In this document: positions 27,801 to 36,586 of the stretch, piece after piece | Layout of the letters: each line of letters begins with the position of its first letter | Numbering within the stretch: position 1 is the stretch's first letter | Assembly (NCBI RefSeq): GCF_947498825.1 | Contig: NZ_CANMLV010000021.1 | Location: 1 to 64,000, forward strand | Origin: an uncultured Cedecea sp. | GTDB taxonomy: Bacteria > Pseudomonadota > Gammaproteobacteria > Enterobacterales > Enterobacteriaceae | DNA length: 64,000 nt | Direction of reading: 5' to 3' | The notes under the pieces: generated by a model | What the model was told of the DNA's origin: nothing | The model's input: only the letters and a program-made list of their open reading frames with translations | Database searches by the model: none | Program-made: the position numbers and the translations under genes

Positions 27801-30800
27801 GGTATACACTTTCAGGCCGGAGTAGTTACCATCCACCACATAGACAATTTTGCCATCGGCGGAAACGGCGAAGTCACTCACATTTTGCGTCGCGAGGGTG
27901 CTCACTTTAGTCAGAGCGTCAGTGGCGGAGAGGATCGTCAGGCTATTTCCGGAATCCGCAAGTACCAGCACATGGCTGCCATCCTGGCTGACTTCCACGG
28001 ACTCAATGGCTCCGGATGAGACTTCAACCGTCTGCTGATAAACCCATTTGCCTTCTGTTGTCTGGCGCTGGAATACTGCCATATTGCCGTCACTGCCGGC
28101 TACATAGAGCGTTTTACCATCCTGGCTCAACGCTCCGGTGACAACGTCACCTATCCCTGGGATATCACCTATGCTTTCAATCCCCACCAGATGATTATTT
28201 TCAACACCGGCCCCGAGAACCGGAGCCGAGTTATCGACAATCGTCACCTTCGCCGTCGCCGCTAACTGGCGGGTATCGTCTCCACCGCCATTATCCTGAA
28301 CGCTGGCCAAGATCGTACGCAGACCTGCGGTCTTAACGTCCATACTGTTGCTATAGCGTGACTGTTCGATTAACGTCGCAGTTTGTGCGCCAGTCAGCCC
28401 CTCTTTAAAGGAGACATTCAGCGTGGCAACACCGTCCTCAACGATCACAGTGTAGGCATGCCCGCCTGGGGTGGTACCACTGCCGCTGATCAGGGCTATT
28501 CCGACACCATCGACAATCAGGTGCTCACTACCGCCATCCTTCACACCCGCTATATTGAAGGTCACACTCGACAGAGTCTGGTTCTTCTCTACCGCCGAGA
28601 TAGCAAGGTCAGCGAATAATTCAGTCTGATTACCGCTGACGGTATAATGACTGCTGATGCCAGAACCGCTGATAACCGGAGCATCATTGACACCGACCAC
28701 CTTGACTGTCGCCTGGAGACTCAGTTCAGCTCTGTCCTGCCCCCCATCCGCAGTACCGCCGTTATCCTGTATAGCGGTCAGGGTAACGGTACGGGAACCT
28801 TCGGTGGGATCATTGCTGGTGTTGATATAGGCTATTTCTGACAGCATCTGCGCTGTCGCTTGCGTCGACAGGCCGTCACTGGAATACAGCTCTACCGTTG
28901 CCACACCATCAACCACAGCAACACTGTAATGCAGGCCCTGCTGAGTGACATCGCTATTACCATCGGTTAAAACAATGGTCGTGCCATCGATATACAGCGT
29001 TTCGCTGCTGCCGTCCTGAATATCCGTGACAGTCAGAGAAATAGCCGTGACCGCCTGGCCGCTTTCCCCGGTGGAAACCACCACATCTTTAAACAGCACC
29101 GCGCCATCACCTTTTTCAGTGAACTGGCTCTGGTTATCCCCGGCGATTACCGTTGGAGCTTTGTTGGTGAAGCCCACGTCCACTTCACTGCGAACAGAAA
29201 CCACTGTGGTATCAATTCCATTATGCGCCACGCCACCGTTATCTTTAACGGAGGTGATAGTCACGACACGTGTGCCCGCCGTTGGCGTTTCGCTGTAATC
29301 AGTAGCACCGTTGCGATAAGAAATACCCTGTACCAAGGTCGCCAGCGCTTCAGACGGTATTTCGTTGCTTATAATCGTAACAGTCGCCACACCATCAACT
29401 ACCGAGACGCGGGTATTGACGGAGTAATACAGCGTCTCAACAGTGCCATCTTCACCCAAGACTTGAAACTCAACGCCGCCAGACCCCGTCGCACCGTCAG
29501 TTAATACGGTATAAGCCCCGCCAATCACCAGTATTTCGCGATCGCCGTCCTGAAGATTGTCCACTGTGAGGGTGATTTCACTGATAGTCTGCTCAGTTTC
29601 GCCCGCAGAGAGCGTCGCTTTGTCAAACAGTTTGACTGGCTCACCACCACTGACATAAGTGACATCCTTACCTTCAGCCTCGAGAGACGGTGGATTATTG
29701 ATCTCAGTGACGTTAAGCAGCAGATCGACCGTGCTGGAGGCATACTTATCCGCAACTGACAGGGTCAAACTGATTTTACTCCCTGGCAGATCGCTGGTGT
29801 TGGTATAGGTGAGGCGCTGTAAGACTTGATTAGCGGTTGCGGTATCAACCTCTGCGATATAGGTTAAGACCAGCTTACCCTCAGTGGTGACGAAAGTGGC
29901 GATTTCTTTACCGTTAAGTGTCAGAACGCCATTATCCAGCAGCAGTCCGTCACCATTGGTGAAACCAAAGGTGTCAACGCTCTGGCCGCCTGTCGTTCTT
30001 TCCAAGGTCAGCACTGCGCCGTTATAGTTACCCTTTCCACTATTCAGCGCATCATATTCAGCATCATTCAGCCTGATAGCCTGGGTAACATTGATAGTAT
30101 CCTGTTCGATATAATCAACATTCACACTGCCCGCGCTAGCCATGCTCAATGCCATAGAGCCGAAGAACAGATGGCGTCCACCATAAATCGACTTACCGTC
30201 AGCGCTGACGACAAAACGCGACATCCCGTCAGCCACGGTTATCGTCTCACTAAACTGAGGTACGCCACTGGCATCAATTTTATAGATAGCGAGTCGAGTC
30301 GTTCCTGCACCCGACATAAATAAGGTACTGCCGTCACTGGATAATACCAGGGTATTCGGATACTGGTTCAGCACCGTGTAAGCATCTGAGGCATTAACAT
30401 ACTGCGCGTTCTGGCGGGTAGCGTCATAATGCAACGTGGTGAGGAAACCGTTACCTGTTGTGAGATAGATATAGCCAGTATCAGAGACCTCGATACCGTT
30501 AACGCCGTTCATGGCGTTACTGTTGATATTGGTGACAAGCGTCTCGCTGGTCCCTGATACATCAGTCCAGGTTATGGTCGTGCCACTGCGAATGATTTGC
30601 CCGGCATAGGTCAGCTGTCCGTTAGCGTCAGGCTGGTAGATACTGACCCGTGAACCGCCAACAATATAGACCGTTCCCTTGGCGTCAACCTCCATTTCAA
30701 TAGCAGTACCGAGTCCGGTTGCAGGCTGATACTTGTCATTGGCGGTGAGCGCGCCATTGTCGCCAGTCTGATAGCTATACAGTGTGGTTGCTGACAGGGC

Positions 30801-33800
30801 ATACAGCATATTGCCTTGCTCAGAGACCTTAAGATCCAGCACTTTTTCCGGAATATCGGTCACGGTACCGATAAACGACAGACCACCGGACTCACCGATA
30901 CTGAAGACACTGATCGAATAGGCGGTCGTACTTCCGCTGTCGTTATAACCGGTAACATACAGCAGGCTGCCGTCCGCGGAGGTGGTAACAGACGTAACGC
31001 CTCTCAGCCCGTTGACTTCGATGCCGTTACTGTCATCACCATCATTGGCGGTGCCTTGAGTAAAGGCCTGAATTTGCGTCAGTTCACCGGTTTTAGTATC
31101 CCGGCTGTAAACAAACAGTGTACCGGTACCATTTGGGCCATTCACATTACTGCCGGTATTCGCAGCAACAATCAACAGCGTGCCGTCTTTCGATAACGTG
31201 ATACTGTTAACGTACTGATTAAATCCGCTCAGTTTGCCATCGCTGGTATACGTCAGAGCACTCATATCGGCACTCAGATTCGGTGCCTGGTTATTCGCCT
31301 CTTCAACGGTGATGACCCAGAGCGTGACGTCCCTTGAGGTAGAGACATTAGACTCATCGGTAACAGTGACGGTGACAGTATAATCCTGCGCAACCGTAGA
31401 GATACCTGACAGGGTTAAGGTCTGCGTATCAAAAACAAACCCCTCAGGCAAACCGGATACTGTCCAGCTAAGGCTGTCGCCATAGAGACTATCCGGGTCA
31501 GTAAACAGATTGCTGTCCAGAGTGGTGCTATAAACACTGCCAACGGTGGCATTGCTAAGCTGGGAAGAAACGCTTTCATTAACCACTGGCGCACGGTTAT
31601 CGATTTGTACCACTTCGAGGCTGCGCTCAATAGACGCGCTGCCACCAGAAGCATCGGTGACGGTAATCGTCAGTGTGAAGATACCGGTCTCCAGTGCCTG
31701 ACCAGACAACGTTCTGGTGTTCGGTTCAAAGATTATCCCTTCCGGCAGGCCCGTCACAGACCAGGTCAGATGGTCACCATCTTCATCACCGAACAACCCG
31801 GAAAATAGCGTAAAGTTATATCCTGTTTCGCTGATCGCTTTATCCAGATTATAACCGGTTGCAGCGTCAGTATTGACTTGGGGGACAGTGTTAACCCGCA
31901 AGGTGGTCACCAGTGCCTGACTAGTGAGTTCACCATCACTGACTGTGGTGCTAAGCTGAATAAAACTTCCCGCCGCGGCGGTGGTATTGCTGTAAGTTAG
32001 CTGCTGGAGAACCTGGTTCGCGATGTTTTTACTGGTATTGCTGGTGAAGGTGATAATCACTTTACCTTCACCATTGGTGAGCACCGTGGCGACAGGTTGA
32101 TTATCGAGCGAAATCACACCATTGCTATAGCTCAGATGATTGGCGTTGATAAAACCAAAGGTGCCGCTGTTTGTGTCAGCACTGACTGTGATCTGACTGC
32201 CGAGATAGTTTCCCTCTCCGTTGTTAAGGACATCATTGTTACTGTCTGAGAGGGTCATCCCTTGAGCAAAATTAACCGAACTTCCCTGCGTCATGGTCTG
32301 TGCCAGGGTATAACGGGTAATACCCTTGTCTTTGGTTATCAGCACAGAAAGCCCGTCTTTGGAGACGGCAATATCTTTTCCGTTAATATCCGTCAGGGTA
32401 TTAACGGCGGTGAGCCCGCCGGTCGCGGCTACCGCATAGGTATGCAAAGTTCCGTTGTGATCGCTGACAAACAGCGACTTACCGTCCGCACTCAGGGCGA
32501 TACTACCAATTCCCTCAAACGGTCTTGACTCCACCTTGGTAAGCGTTGTTCCGCTCAACTGATAAACACCGAGGGTATTCTCGTCAGGATTAGCCACATA
32601 CAGATATTGACCATCAGCTGAAACAGCCAGGCTAAAGTCGACGCTTTGGTAACCAAAACCGTCAACAATCAGCGAGGCAATCGTGGTTAACCGACCATCT
32701 TCCTGACGCTGATAGGCATAAATAGAGTGATCGCCTGTGGTATAAATGACATAAACTCTGTCGCCACGGCTAATAATCACCCCGTTACGATCGCCACTGC
32801 CTGAAGAACCCGGAGCTCTGTCTAAATAATTCAGTTCACCGGTGGTGGTGTTGCGGGTAAAAATAGCGACATCATTCCAATGAGTGCCCACATAGAGATA
32901 AGCGCCATCATCGGATAAAGCCAGACCACCGCTAATATCCCCATTACTGCTGTTATAGGTATGACTCAAAGCCAGATCATTATTGCTATCGAGGCTAAAC
33001 ATATAGATGTTTTCGCCGCCATCAATCGCATATACCCCTTGACCGCTCGGTGCCGTGACCAACTCAGTCACCGTCCCCATTCCTTCAACTGCCAAGGTTT
33101 TCACCAGCGACAGATTACCGCCCTCATCCACCGTAAATAGTGAGATATTCCCTTTTCCGGCAACATAGACATAGTTACCATCAGTGGAATAGCTCACCTG
33201 TCCCTGACTGCCAATGCCAGGCAGGGAAATAGTATCGCCGGATTCAAGCGCATGTCCGTCACTCACCACCGGCGCAACATTGATTTTACTGTCAATATCG
33301 ATGGTGGCAGAAATACCGATATCCGTGGTATCAAGCACATCACTCAAAGAAACCAGAGTGACAGTGACCGAACCGCTTTCCACCGTAGTATCCAGCGCTT
33401 TCCAGGCAACAGAATCGATAAGCTTAGCGACATCGTCAGGGCTGTAGGCTTCAGATGATGCGATACTCAGTGTCAGAGTGGTGACCCCTCCACTGACAGA
33501 GACATTGTAGGCGTAGCCATTATCCGCAGTTTCAGACGTGCCCGTCTGTAGCGCAATAGTCGAACCATCTATCACTAATGCCTGATTACTGCCGCTGGTG
33601 CTGACTTTAATCACCAGCTCAGTGAGCTCTTCTTTATCCCCCGCGCTAATCACCTTCACGCCGGAAAACAGATCGACACTTTGCGGCGAGCTGCCCTCAC
33701 TGATAGTCAGGGTAGTCCTCACTCCCGTTGCAATAACACCAGGGTTCCAGTCTGTTGCATCAATCACTTGCTCTGCTGTCGCCACAGCAGCAGCATCAAA

Positions 33801-33878
33801 CATCATACGCGGTTCCAGCGCCCAGGCTTGCAGCACAGAACGACGCTCAGCGCCGGTTTTAGAACGGGAATAACTCAT
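24855..33878 (-). CDS. Giant LEPR-motif surface protein/adhesin with three propeller-like regions (3007 aa)
   Basis: No Sec signal peptide; instead residues 21-30 are LEPRMMFDAA, the LEPR-XLL type motif found near the N terminus of giant proteobacterial adhesins. Residues about 210-530, 865-1250 and 1885-2225 are rich in YVTN/lactonase-like beta-propeller blades (SADGQYLYVAN, LSEDGKTFYITQ). Each is followed by a similar about 125-residue module (LNDAEYD-LN-G-GNY-G). Two He_PIG/cadherin-like domains (SGLPEGFVFD type) lie at about 665-860 and one near 2710-2800. About 150-residue modules ending in RTVTLT..QDNGG recur between 1390-1880 and 2360-2690. No RTX GGxGxD repeats and no LapA-like di-alanine retention site are seen. 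The start has a good AGGAT site. It follows tadG by 38 bp and is coupled to the export genes. Confidence 0.88.
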   Translation of the reverse strand: MSYSRSKTGAERRSVLQAWALEPRMMFDAAAVATAEQVIDATDWNPGVIATGVRTTLTISEGSSPQSVDLFSGVKVISAGDKEELTELVIKVSTSGSNQALVIDGSTIALQTGTSETADNGYAYNVSVSGGVTTLTLSIASSEAYSPDDVAKLIDSVAWKALDTTVESGSVTVTLVSLSDVLDTTDIGISATIDIDSKINVAPVVSDGHALESGDTISLPGIGSQGQVSYSTDGNYVYVAGKGNISLFTVDEGGNLSLVKTLAVEGMGTVTELVTAPSGQGVYAIDGGENIYMFSLDSNNDLALSHTYNSSNGDISGGLALSDDGAYLYVGTHWNDVAIFTRNTTTGELNYLDRAPGSSGSGDRNGVIISRGDRVYVIYTTGDHSIYAYQRQEDGRLTTIASLIVDGFGYQSVDFSLAVSADGQYLYVANPDENTLGVYQLSGTTLTKVESRPFEGIGSIALSADGKSLFVSDHNGTLHTYAVAATGGLTAVNTLTDINGKDIAVSKDGLSVLITKDKGITRYTLAQTMTQGSSVNFAQGMTLSDSNNDVLNNGEGNYLGSQITVSADTNSGTFGFINANHLSYSNGVISLDNQPVATVLTNGEGKVIITFTSNTSKNIANQVLQQLTYSNTTAAAGSFIQLSTTVSDGELTSQALVTTLRVNTVPQVNTDAATGYNLDKAISETGYNFTLFSGLFGDEDGDHLTWSVTGLPEGIIFEPNTRTLSGQALETGIFTLTITVTDASGGSASIERSLEVVQIDNRAPVVNESVSSQLSNATVGSVYSTTLDSNLFTDPDSLYGDSLSWTVSGLPEGFVFDTQTLTLSGISTVAQDYTVTVTVTDESNVSTSRDVTLWVITVEEANNQAPNLSADMSALTYTSDGKLSGFNQYVNSITLSKDGTLLIVAANTGSNVNGPNGTGTLFVYSRDTKTGELTQIQAFTQGTANDGDDSNGIEVNGLRGVTSVTTSADGSLLYVTGYNDSGSTTAYSISVFSIGESGGLSFIGTVTDIPEKVLDLKVSEQGNMLYALSATTLYSYQTGDNGALTANDKYQPATGLGTAIEMEVDAKGTVYIVGGSRVSIYQPDANGQLTYAGQIIRSGTTITWTDVSGTSETLVTNINSNAMNGVNGIEVSDTGYIYLTTGNGFLTTLHYDATRQNAQYVNASDAYTVLNQYPNTLVLSSDGSTLFMSGAGTTRLAIYKIDASGVPQFSETITVADGMSRFVVSADGKSIYGGRHLFFGSMALSMASAGSVNVDYIEQDTINVTQAIRLNDAEYDALNSGKGNYNGAVLTLERTTGGQSVDTFGFTNGDGLLLDNGVLTLNGKEIATFVTTEGKLVLTYIAEVDTATANQVLQRLTYTNTSDLPGSKISLTLSVADKYASSTVDLLLNVTEINNPPSLEAEGKDVTYVSGGEPVKLFDKATLSAGETEQTISEITLTVDNLQDGDREILVIGGAYTVLTDGATGSGGVEFQVLGEDGTVETLYYSVNTRVSVVDGVATVTIISNEIPSEALATLVQGISYRNGATDYSETPTAGTRVVTITSVKDNGGVAHNGIDTTVVSVRSEVDVGFTNKAPTVIAGDNQSQFTEKGDGAVLFKDVVVSTGESGQAVTAISLTVTDIQDGSSETLYIDGTTIVLTDGNSDVTQQGLHYSVAVVDGVATVELYSSDGLSTQATAQMLSEIAYINTSNDPTEGSRTVTLTAIQDNGGTADGGQDRAELSLQATVKVVGVNDAPVISGSGISSHYTVSGNQTELFADLAISAVEKNQTLSSVTFNIAGVKDGGSEHLIVDGVGIALISGSGTTPGGHAYTVIVEDGVATLNVSFKEGLTGAQTATLIEQSRYSNSMDVKTAGLRTILASVQDNGGGDDTRQLAATAKVTIVDNSAPVLGAGVENNHLVGIESIGDIPGIGDVVTGALSQDGKTLYVAGSDGNMAVFQRQTTEGKWVYQQTVEVSSGAIESVEVSQDGSHVLVLADSGNSLTILSATDALTKVSTLATQNVSDFAVSADGKIVYVVDGNYSGLKVYTQDSASGVYDQTQQISGATGTAPYLFTAVEIKTVGDYVYVLTDPASDTVANTLIVYQIQDDGSLKDVAYIRDGQGAASISDDASLTVSADGKQIVVSTASSISLYRFDPATNELNIASQQNGLSQLASVALSEDGKTFYITQSTGSISRYLVESDGTLTLKQMTDSSQVSELKDAGLIISGKDGSLIVFGENSIVSLSDQLVDSITLEYTEGETLPLTGVITLNDAEYDSLNNGLGNYQGATLTLGRENANADDLFGLTEANGLSLENGKVLHGGKAIADFVSSQGTLTLVFTSSVSTDLANQLLQQITYTHASADPGNAIALILKVTDSYGASDSVTLSLMVTPINDAPTLTTTAVNGTFIEGGAPADLFKDSQTSTIEAGQTFIKTALTVSGVIDGADEKLTLDGTEIALIASSGKTVNGYDYQVTVQGDIVTVTVGSSEGLPLASLVDGLTYSHDSNDPTAGTRTVTLTHIQDNGGTELGGQDSSVLNLASTVMVQAVNNPPVVTGTGHDMQFTEGNAPLALYTDTSVDTVEAGQTIRSISVMVEGVKDGSSEQLYLDGTTISLINGSGTTSSGYAWTVSVVDDNALVTLSSANGISAPATVIEGISYSHISTNPGEGVRNFTLSSVQDSGGGEDSSQPGLKTSVSVIAVNSPPEASVDSLTLLGATQDSNYTFIFPEALFNDVEDKTLSWQIDGLPEGLSFDPTTYTLSGTPATEGSFTLTLTATDAQGASASIVLTLEVEARSVTHVDFIATAGLFPTSTGGTDNLYASLSASLGLNVTSSEPTDLSRETHLATGELDLVASPWSLNPIQFGQLPALEKIDFKGLTTKAHSTSTIDYWEPATGNVQIHSLVGQGEFIDARLANGRPLPEWLQFDPAKGELKMDRTQAPQVGQIQLRLIRADGSVLLLTLREPLSLASSPSALLTDPVSQEVRATFEAALSAKDAISKTLAAGQGDSDALLKAALEMSASAAQPAQAS
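25850..29700 (-). repeat. About 150-residue tandem modules of the giant protein
   Basis: Five clear copies, at about 29700-29160, 29160-28700, 28695-28235, 26770-26310 and 26305-25850, and a diverged sixth near the N terminus. Shared features are a start NxAPxV, then xxAGQTxxSIxxxVxGVxDGxSE, LxxDGTxIxLxxGSGTT, DGVATVxxxSxxG, YSxxSxDPTxGxRTVTLT and DNGGxxxGGQD. Their beta-rich sequence suggests Ig- or cadherin-like stalk domains. The third propeller interrupts the array. Confidence 0.7.
27200..33260 (-). repeat. Three propeller-plus-module repeats inside the giant protein gene
   Basis: Three protein-level units, each about 330-390 residues of beta-propeller-like blades followed by a module with the consensus ILNDAEYDALNxGxGNYxGAxLTL. 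Approximate DNA extents of the propellers: 33260-32290, 31290-30120 and 28230-27200. The module after each contains FGFTNGDGLxLxNGVLxLxGKxIATF and xANQVLQRLTYTxT. They are diverged copies, so they arose by old duplication or are under selection to differ. Confidence 0.7.
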
Positions 33879-33916
33879 AGTCTGATATCCTGTAAGTCAA
33901 AAATCGCCATCGGTTA

Positions 33917-35521
33917 TTACTTGATGAGGCGGACAAAACTGCTCTGCTGCTGAAGCTCTTCCACAATGGAGGCCAGGCGTTCGGTCATTTTATTTTCTGA
34001 TTCGACGAAGTTAGCGCCGTTGAAATAACTCAGGTCGCTGCTTTTTACCGCGCAGTTGCGCAGCCCAGTACCGGCAATTCGGCGAAAAGCGGAAGCACTG
34101 GGTACCTGACCGTTTTCATCTTCAGCATCATCGGTTCCGGTGGCTATCAGGAAGAAGCGCAGATCGCGTTCGCGGAAACTGTCACAGAGTTCAGCAAAAC
34201 GCTGAGTAATGAGGGTTTCATCGTTACAGCCATCGGTTGATCCCTGGCAACCATCAATGGGCCTGGCGGTGTAGGCGTTATAGGCATCACTGTCGAACCA
34301 GCGCATATCCGTGGAGTTAACCAGTAAAACAATGGCCTTCACCCGGTCACTCTTTCCTTCGCTGAAATCTTTCGGCAGGTTGTCAGGCAAGCCCCAGCCC
34401 TCTTCGCCGCGGAACTCTGGCGCCAGGGACATTGCTGCCCAGCCCATGGCGATGGAAAAATTGACGTTAAACCCAGCAGTCATTTCACCCAGCCGTTCGG
34501 AAATTTTATTCAGATCATTACTCAGAGGGAGTAAGGGAGCGACCGGGCAGCCGTGGTCAACAATCAGAAAACGAGTATCGTTAGCCCCACCCGCCTGACC
34601 AAAAATCGGGTTAGGACCTATCCATGAAACGTTGTAGTTAATTGGAGAGTTAACAGGTAAATCTGCGCGGTAATAAATGCCAAACTGTCCGCCCGGCGCT
34701 TCATCCCAGAAATAATTTTCGCCTCTGTTCAGGCCGCGGTACATGCAAAGTCGATTGAAGCGGCGATCTGGCAGACGGCGATCCGCCAGGCCACTGTAGC
34801 CAGTCTGGAATAAGGTTGTGAGTTCCACCGGATTCAGCGCGCCAGGTTTAGCCCAGTTGCGGATACGGTTAACGTGTTCAGGATCGTAAACATTCACACT
34901 TTGGCTGTAGGGCACCAGTGATAGCCAGGCATTGTCATTACTGCTAACCAGATCCTCGGCAAAGCTGTTACCCATACGGCGTAACGCAGCCATGTTGGCG
35001 GCATTTTCAGTTAAGGTATTGGGTATCGCCAGCGCCACTTCCAGCGAGGCGGTACGCACTTCAACCTCAGAAAATATATCCTGCCGAACGCTGTTGAATT
35101 TCAGTAATTCAGGCGCGGTATTAAATGAAACAGATACGGTGTAGGTTTGAATAGCGCCATTATCCTCACCTCGCGTCACCGAGATATTTTCACGCGTTAT
35201 CTGTGAAGAGAGCTGCGTGTTCATGCCCAGGTTATGCGCAATGTACATATACGCAAGCTCGGTCATGTCTTGCTCGTTAAAGGATTGGTTCTCAGAATGA
35301 CTTACCACCACCTGATTACCGATAGCCCATGCAGCAGCATCGGTAGCACGCTTGATCTGTGCGGCATCGCCGGTGGCATTGAGCGTATCAACCACTAATG
35401 CACCACTGACCAGCAAGGCCATGGTACCGAAGACCAGAAAGGCGGTACCGGCGCCTTTCTCCTGGCGACAGAACTGTGTTATTGAGCGACGCAGTTTGTT
35501 CAAGCGTTGTCCGATGGCCAT
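33917..35521 (-). CDS. tadG: TadG-like pilus assembly protein (534 aa)
   Basis: The N-terminal membrane anchor (FLVFGTMALLVSGALVVDTLNAT, about 29-52) is of the TadE/TadG type and follows a short basic segment with GAGTAF, a pseudopilin-like start lacking the usual Glu. The rest is a large periplasmic region whose C-terminal half (VKAIVLLVNSTDMRWF...LRFFLIATG) resembles a von Willebrand A-type fold. TadG is needed for Flp pilus assembly in the Tad model from Aggregatibacter. The ribosome-binding region is shared with tadF, which ends at its start. It is the last pilus gene; the giant adhesin starts 38 bp later. Confidence 0.85.
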   Translation of the reverse strand: MAIGQRLNKLRRSITQFCRQEKGAGTAFLVFGTMALLVSGALVVDTLNATGDAAQIKRATDAAAWAIGNQVVVSHSENQSFNEQDMTELAYMYIAHNLGMNTQLSSQITRENISVTRGEDNGAIQTYTVSVSFNTAPELLKFNSVRQDIFSEVEVRTASLEVALAIPNTLTENAANMAALRRMGNSFAEDLVSSNDNAWLSLVPYSQSVNVYDPEHVNRIRNWAKPGALNPVELTTLFQTGYSGLADRRLPDRRFNRLCMYRGLNRGENYFWDEAPGGQFGIYYRADLPVNSPINYNVSWIGPNPIFGQAGGANDTRFLIVDHGCPVAPLLPLSNDLNKISERLGEMTAGFNVNFSIAMGWAAMSLAPEFRGEEGWGLPDNLPKDFSEGKSDRVKAIVLLVNSTDMRWFDSDAYNAYTARPIDGCQGSTDGCNDETLITQRFAELCDSFRERDLRFFLIATGTDDAEDENGQVPSASAFRRIAGTGLRNCAVKSSDLSYFNGANFVESENKMTERLASIVEELQQQSSFVRLIK

Positions 35522-36099
35522 TATTTGCTCTCTTCCAGTGCGGCTTCCTGAGCCAATTCTTCATCTAATGCAATCACCCCTGCAGCAACCCGGCTTGTGG
35601 TTGAAGCATCAAGTAATCCACTGAGTGTCAGCCCCCCGAGCAGGCTGACATCACTGCCCTGGCGACAGATCTCAACGATAATCATCGAAACATTGTCACT
35701 GGGGTTTTCAGTCTCGCGCTCTGGCAAACTTCCCGGCCACTGCATACCCGTAATCGCAGTATTCTCGAGGCATAAATCAACAGCATTGCCACGCGAAAGC
35801 TGCCAGTAAACTTCCCCACTCTGCCTGACATTACTGATAAGCATCTGATAGTTATGACTGGCGCCATCGGGCATCACCGCATCCTGTAAGCCCTGAAGTC
35901 CTTTCGCTGTTAAATCAGTCTGATAGCTCAATACTGAGGCGATTGCACCTGCCCGTTGTTCCATACGTTCTCGCTCTAAACTCACGGTATAGAGATCAGC
36001 GAGTATCCCTCCGACAGTCAGAAGAATCGGGAAGACAAGCGCAGTCTCTAAGGCGGCAACGCCCCATTCACGCTTTAAAAAATGTCTAATCTTGCTCAT
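35521..36099 (-). CDS. tadF: TadF-like pseudopilin (192 aa)
   Basis: The type IV-like prepilin start KREWGVAALETALVFPILLTVGGILADLY has the cleavage Gly and conserved Glu, followed by a hydrophobic helix. A periplasmic domain of about 150 residues contains several Cys. It overlaps tadE at its start (14 bp) and abuts tadG. TadE and TadF are minor pseudopilins processed by TadV in the Tad pathway. Assigned TadF by order; TadE and TadF are similar to each other. Confidence 0.85.
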   Translation of the reverse strand: MSKIRHFLKREWGVAALETALVFPILLTVGGILADLYTVSLERERMEQRAGAIASVLSYQTDLTAKGLQGLQDAVMPDGASHNYQMLISNVRQSGEVYWQLSRGNAVDLCLENTAITGMQWPGSLPERETENPSDNVSMIIVEICRQGSDVSLLGGLTLSGLLDASTTSRVAAGVIALDEELAQEAALEESK

Positions 36100-36586
36100 A
36101 CATCAATTCCGTACCGAATACATGTTTGTACTGATAGCGAAAGGCATCCCCCAAAGAGAGCACTTCTGGCAGAGGGGTCAGAAACGATTTTTTGATCTGT
36201 ACGGTCACAGACCATACGGGCAGATTGTCTTCCGTCTCTTCTTCTTCAGTGGCAATCGCCAGCCCCCCCAGATGACTGAGATTGTCAAAATGCAGTACGC
36301 TAACCGTCAGATCATCGTCATTGAGGTAGCCAAAAGAGGAATCCACCATGCGTGACTTCACGTTGTCGGCCATTTGTGAGGGACTACTGGCTTTCAAATC
36401 ATCCAGCCTGAAGCTTTGGACAGACTTATCCAGCGCAACGCTGCCAACGCCCACCACCAGCCCAACGCGCACCAGCTCAAACAGCATCATGACGCCAACC
36501 AGAATCACCGGGCAGAGAAAAGCCACCTCTGTGGCAATCACTCCCAGGTTTTGCTGCCAGCAGCGGCGTAATTTCCTCGCAATCAT
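36086..36586 (-). CDS. tadE: TadE-like pseudopilin (166 aa)
   Basis: The N terminus QNLGVIATEVAFLCPVILVGVMMLFELVRV carries the pseudopilin cleavage site and hydrophobic helix. It has a short periplasmic domain and the normal TadE length. It overlaps tadD by 4 bp and tadF by 14 bp. It is thought to be a minor component of the Flp fibre or its base. Confidence 0.87.
   Translation of the reverse strand: MIARKLRRCWQQNLGVIATEVAFLCPVILVGVMMLFELVRVGLVVGVGSVALDKSVQSFRLDDLKASSPSQMADNVKSRMVDSSFGYLNDDDLTVSVLHFDNLSHLGGLAIATEEEETEDNLPVWSVTVQIKKSFLTPLPEVLSLGDAFRYQYKHVFGTELMYEQD

Noticed and set aside
24855..33878. RTX-type or LapA-type adhesin
   Set aside because: No GGxGxD repeats near the C terminus, no LapA-like di-alanine site near the N terminus, and no LapD/LapG or ABC transporter genes nearby.
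25501..33953. Many plus-strand open frames opposite the giant gene
   Set aside because: They mirror the low-complexity repeat coding of the minus strand and lack start signals and family motifs.
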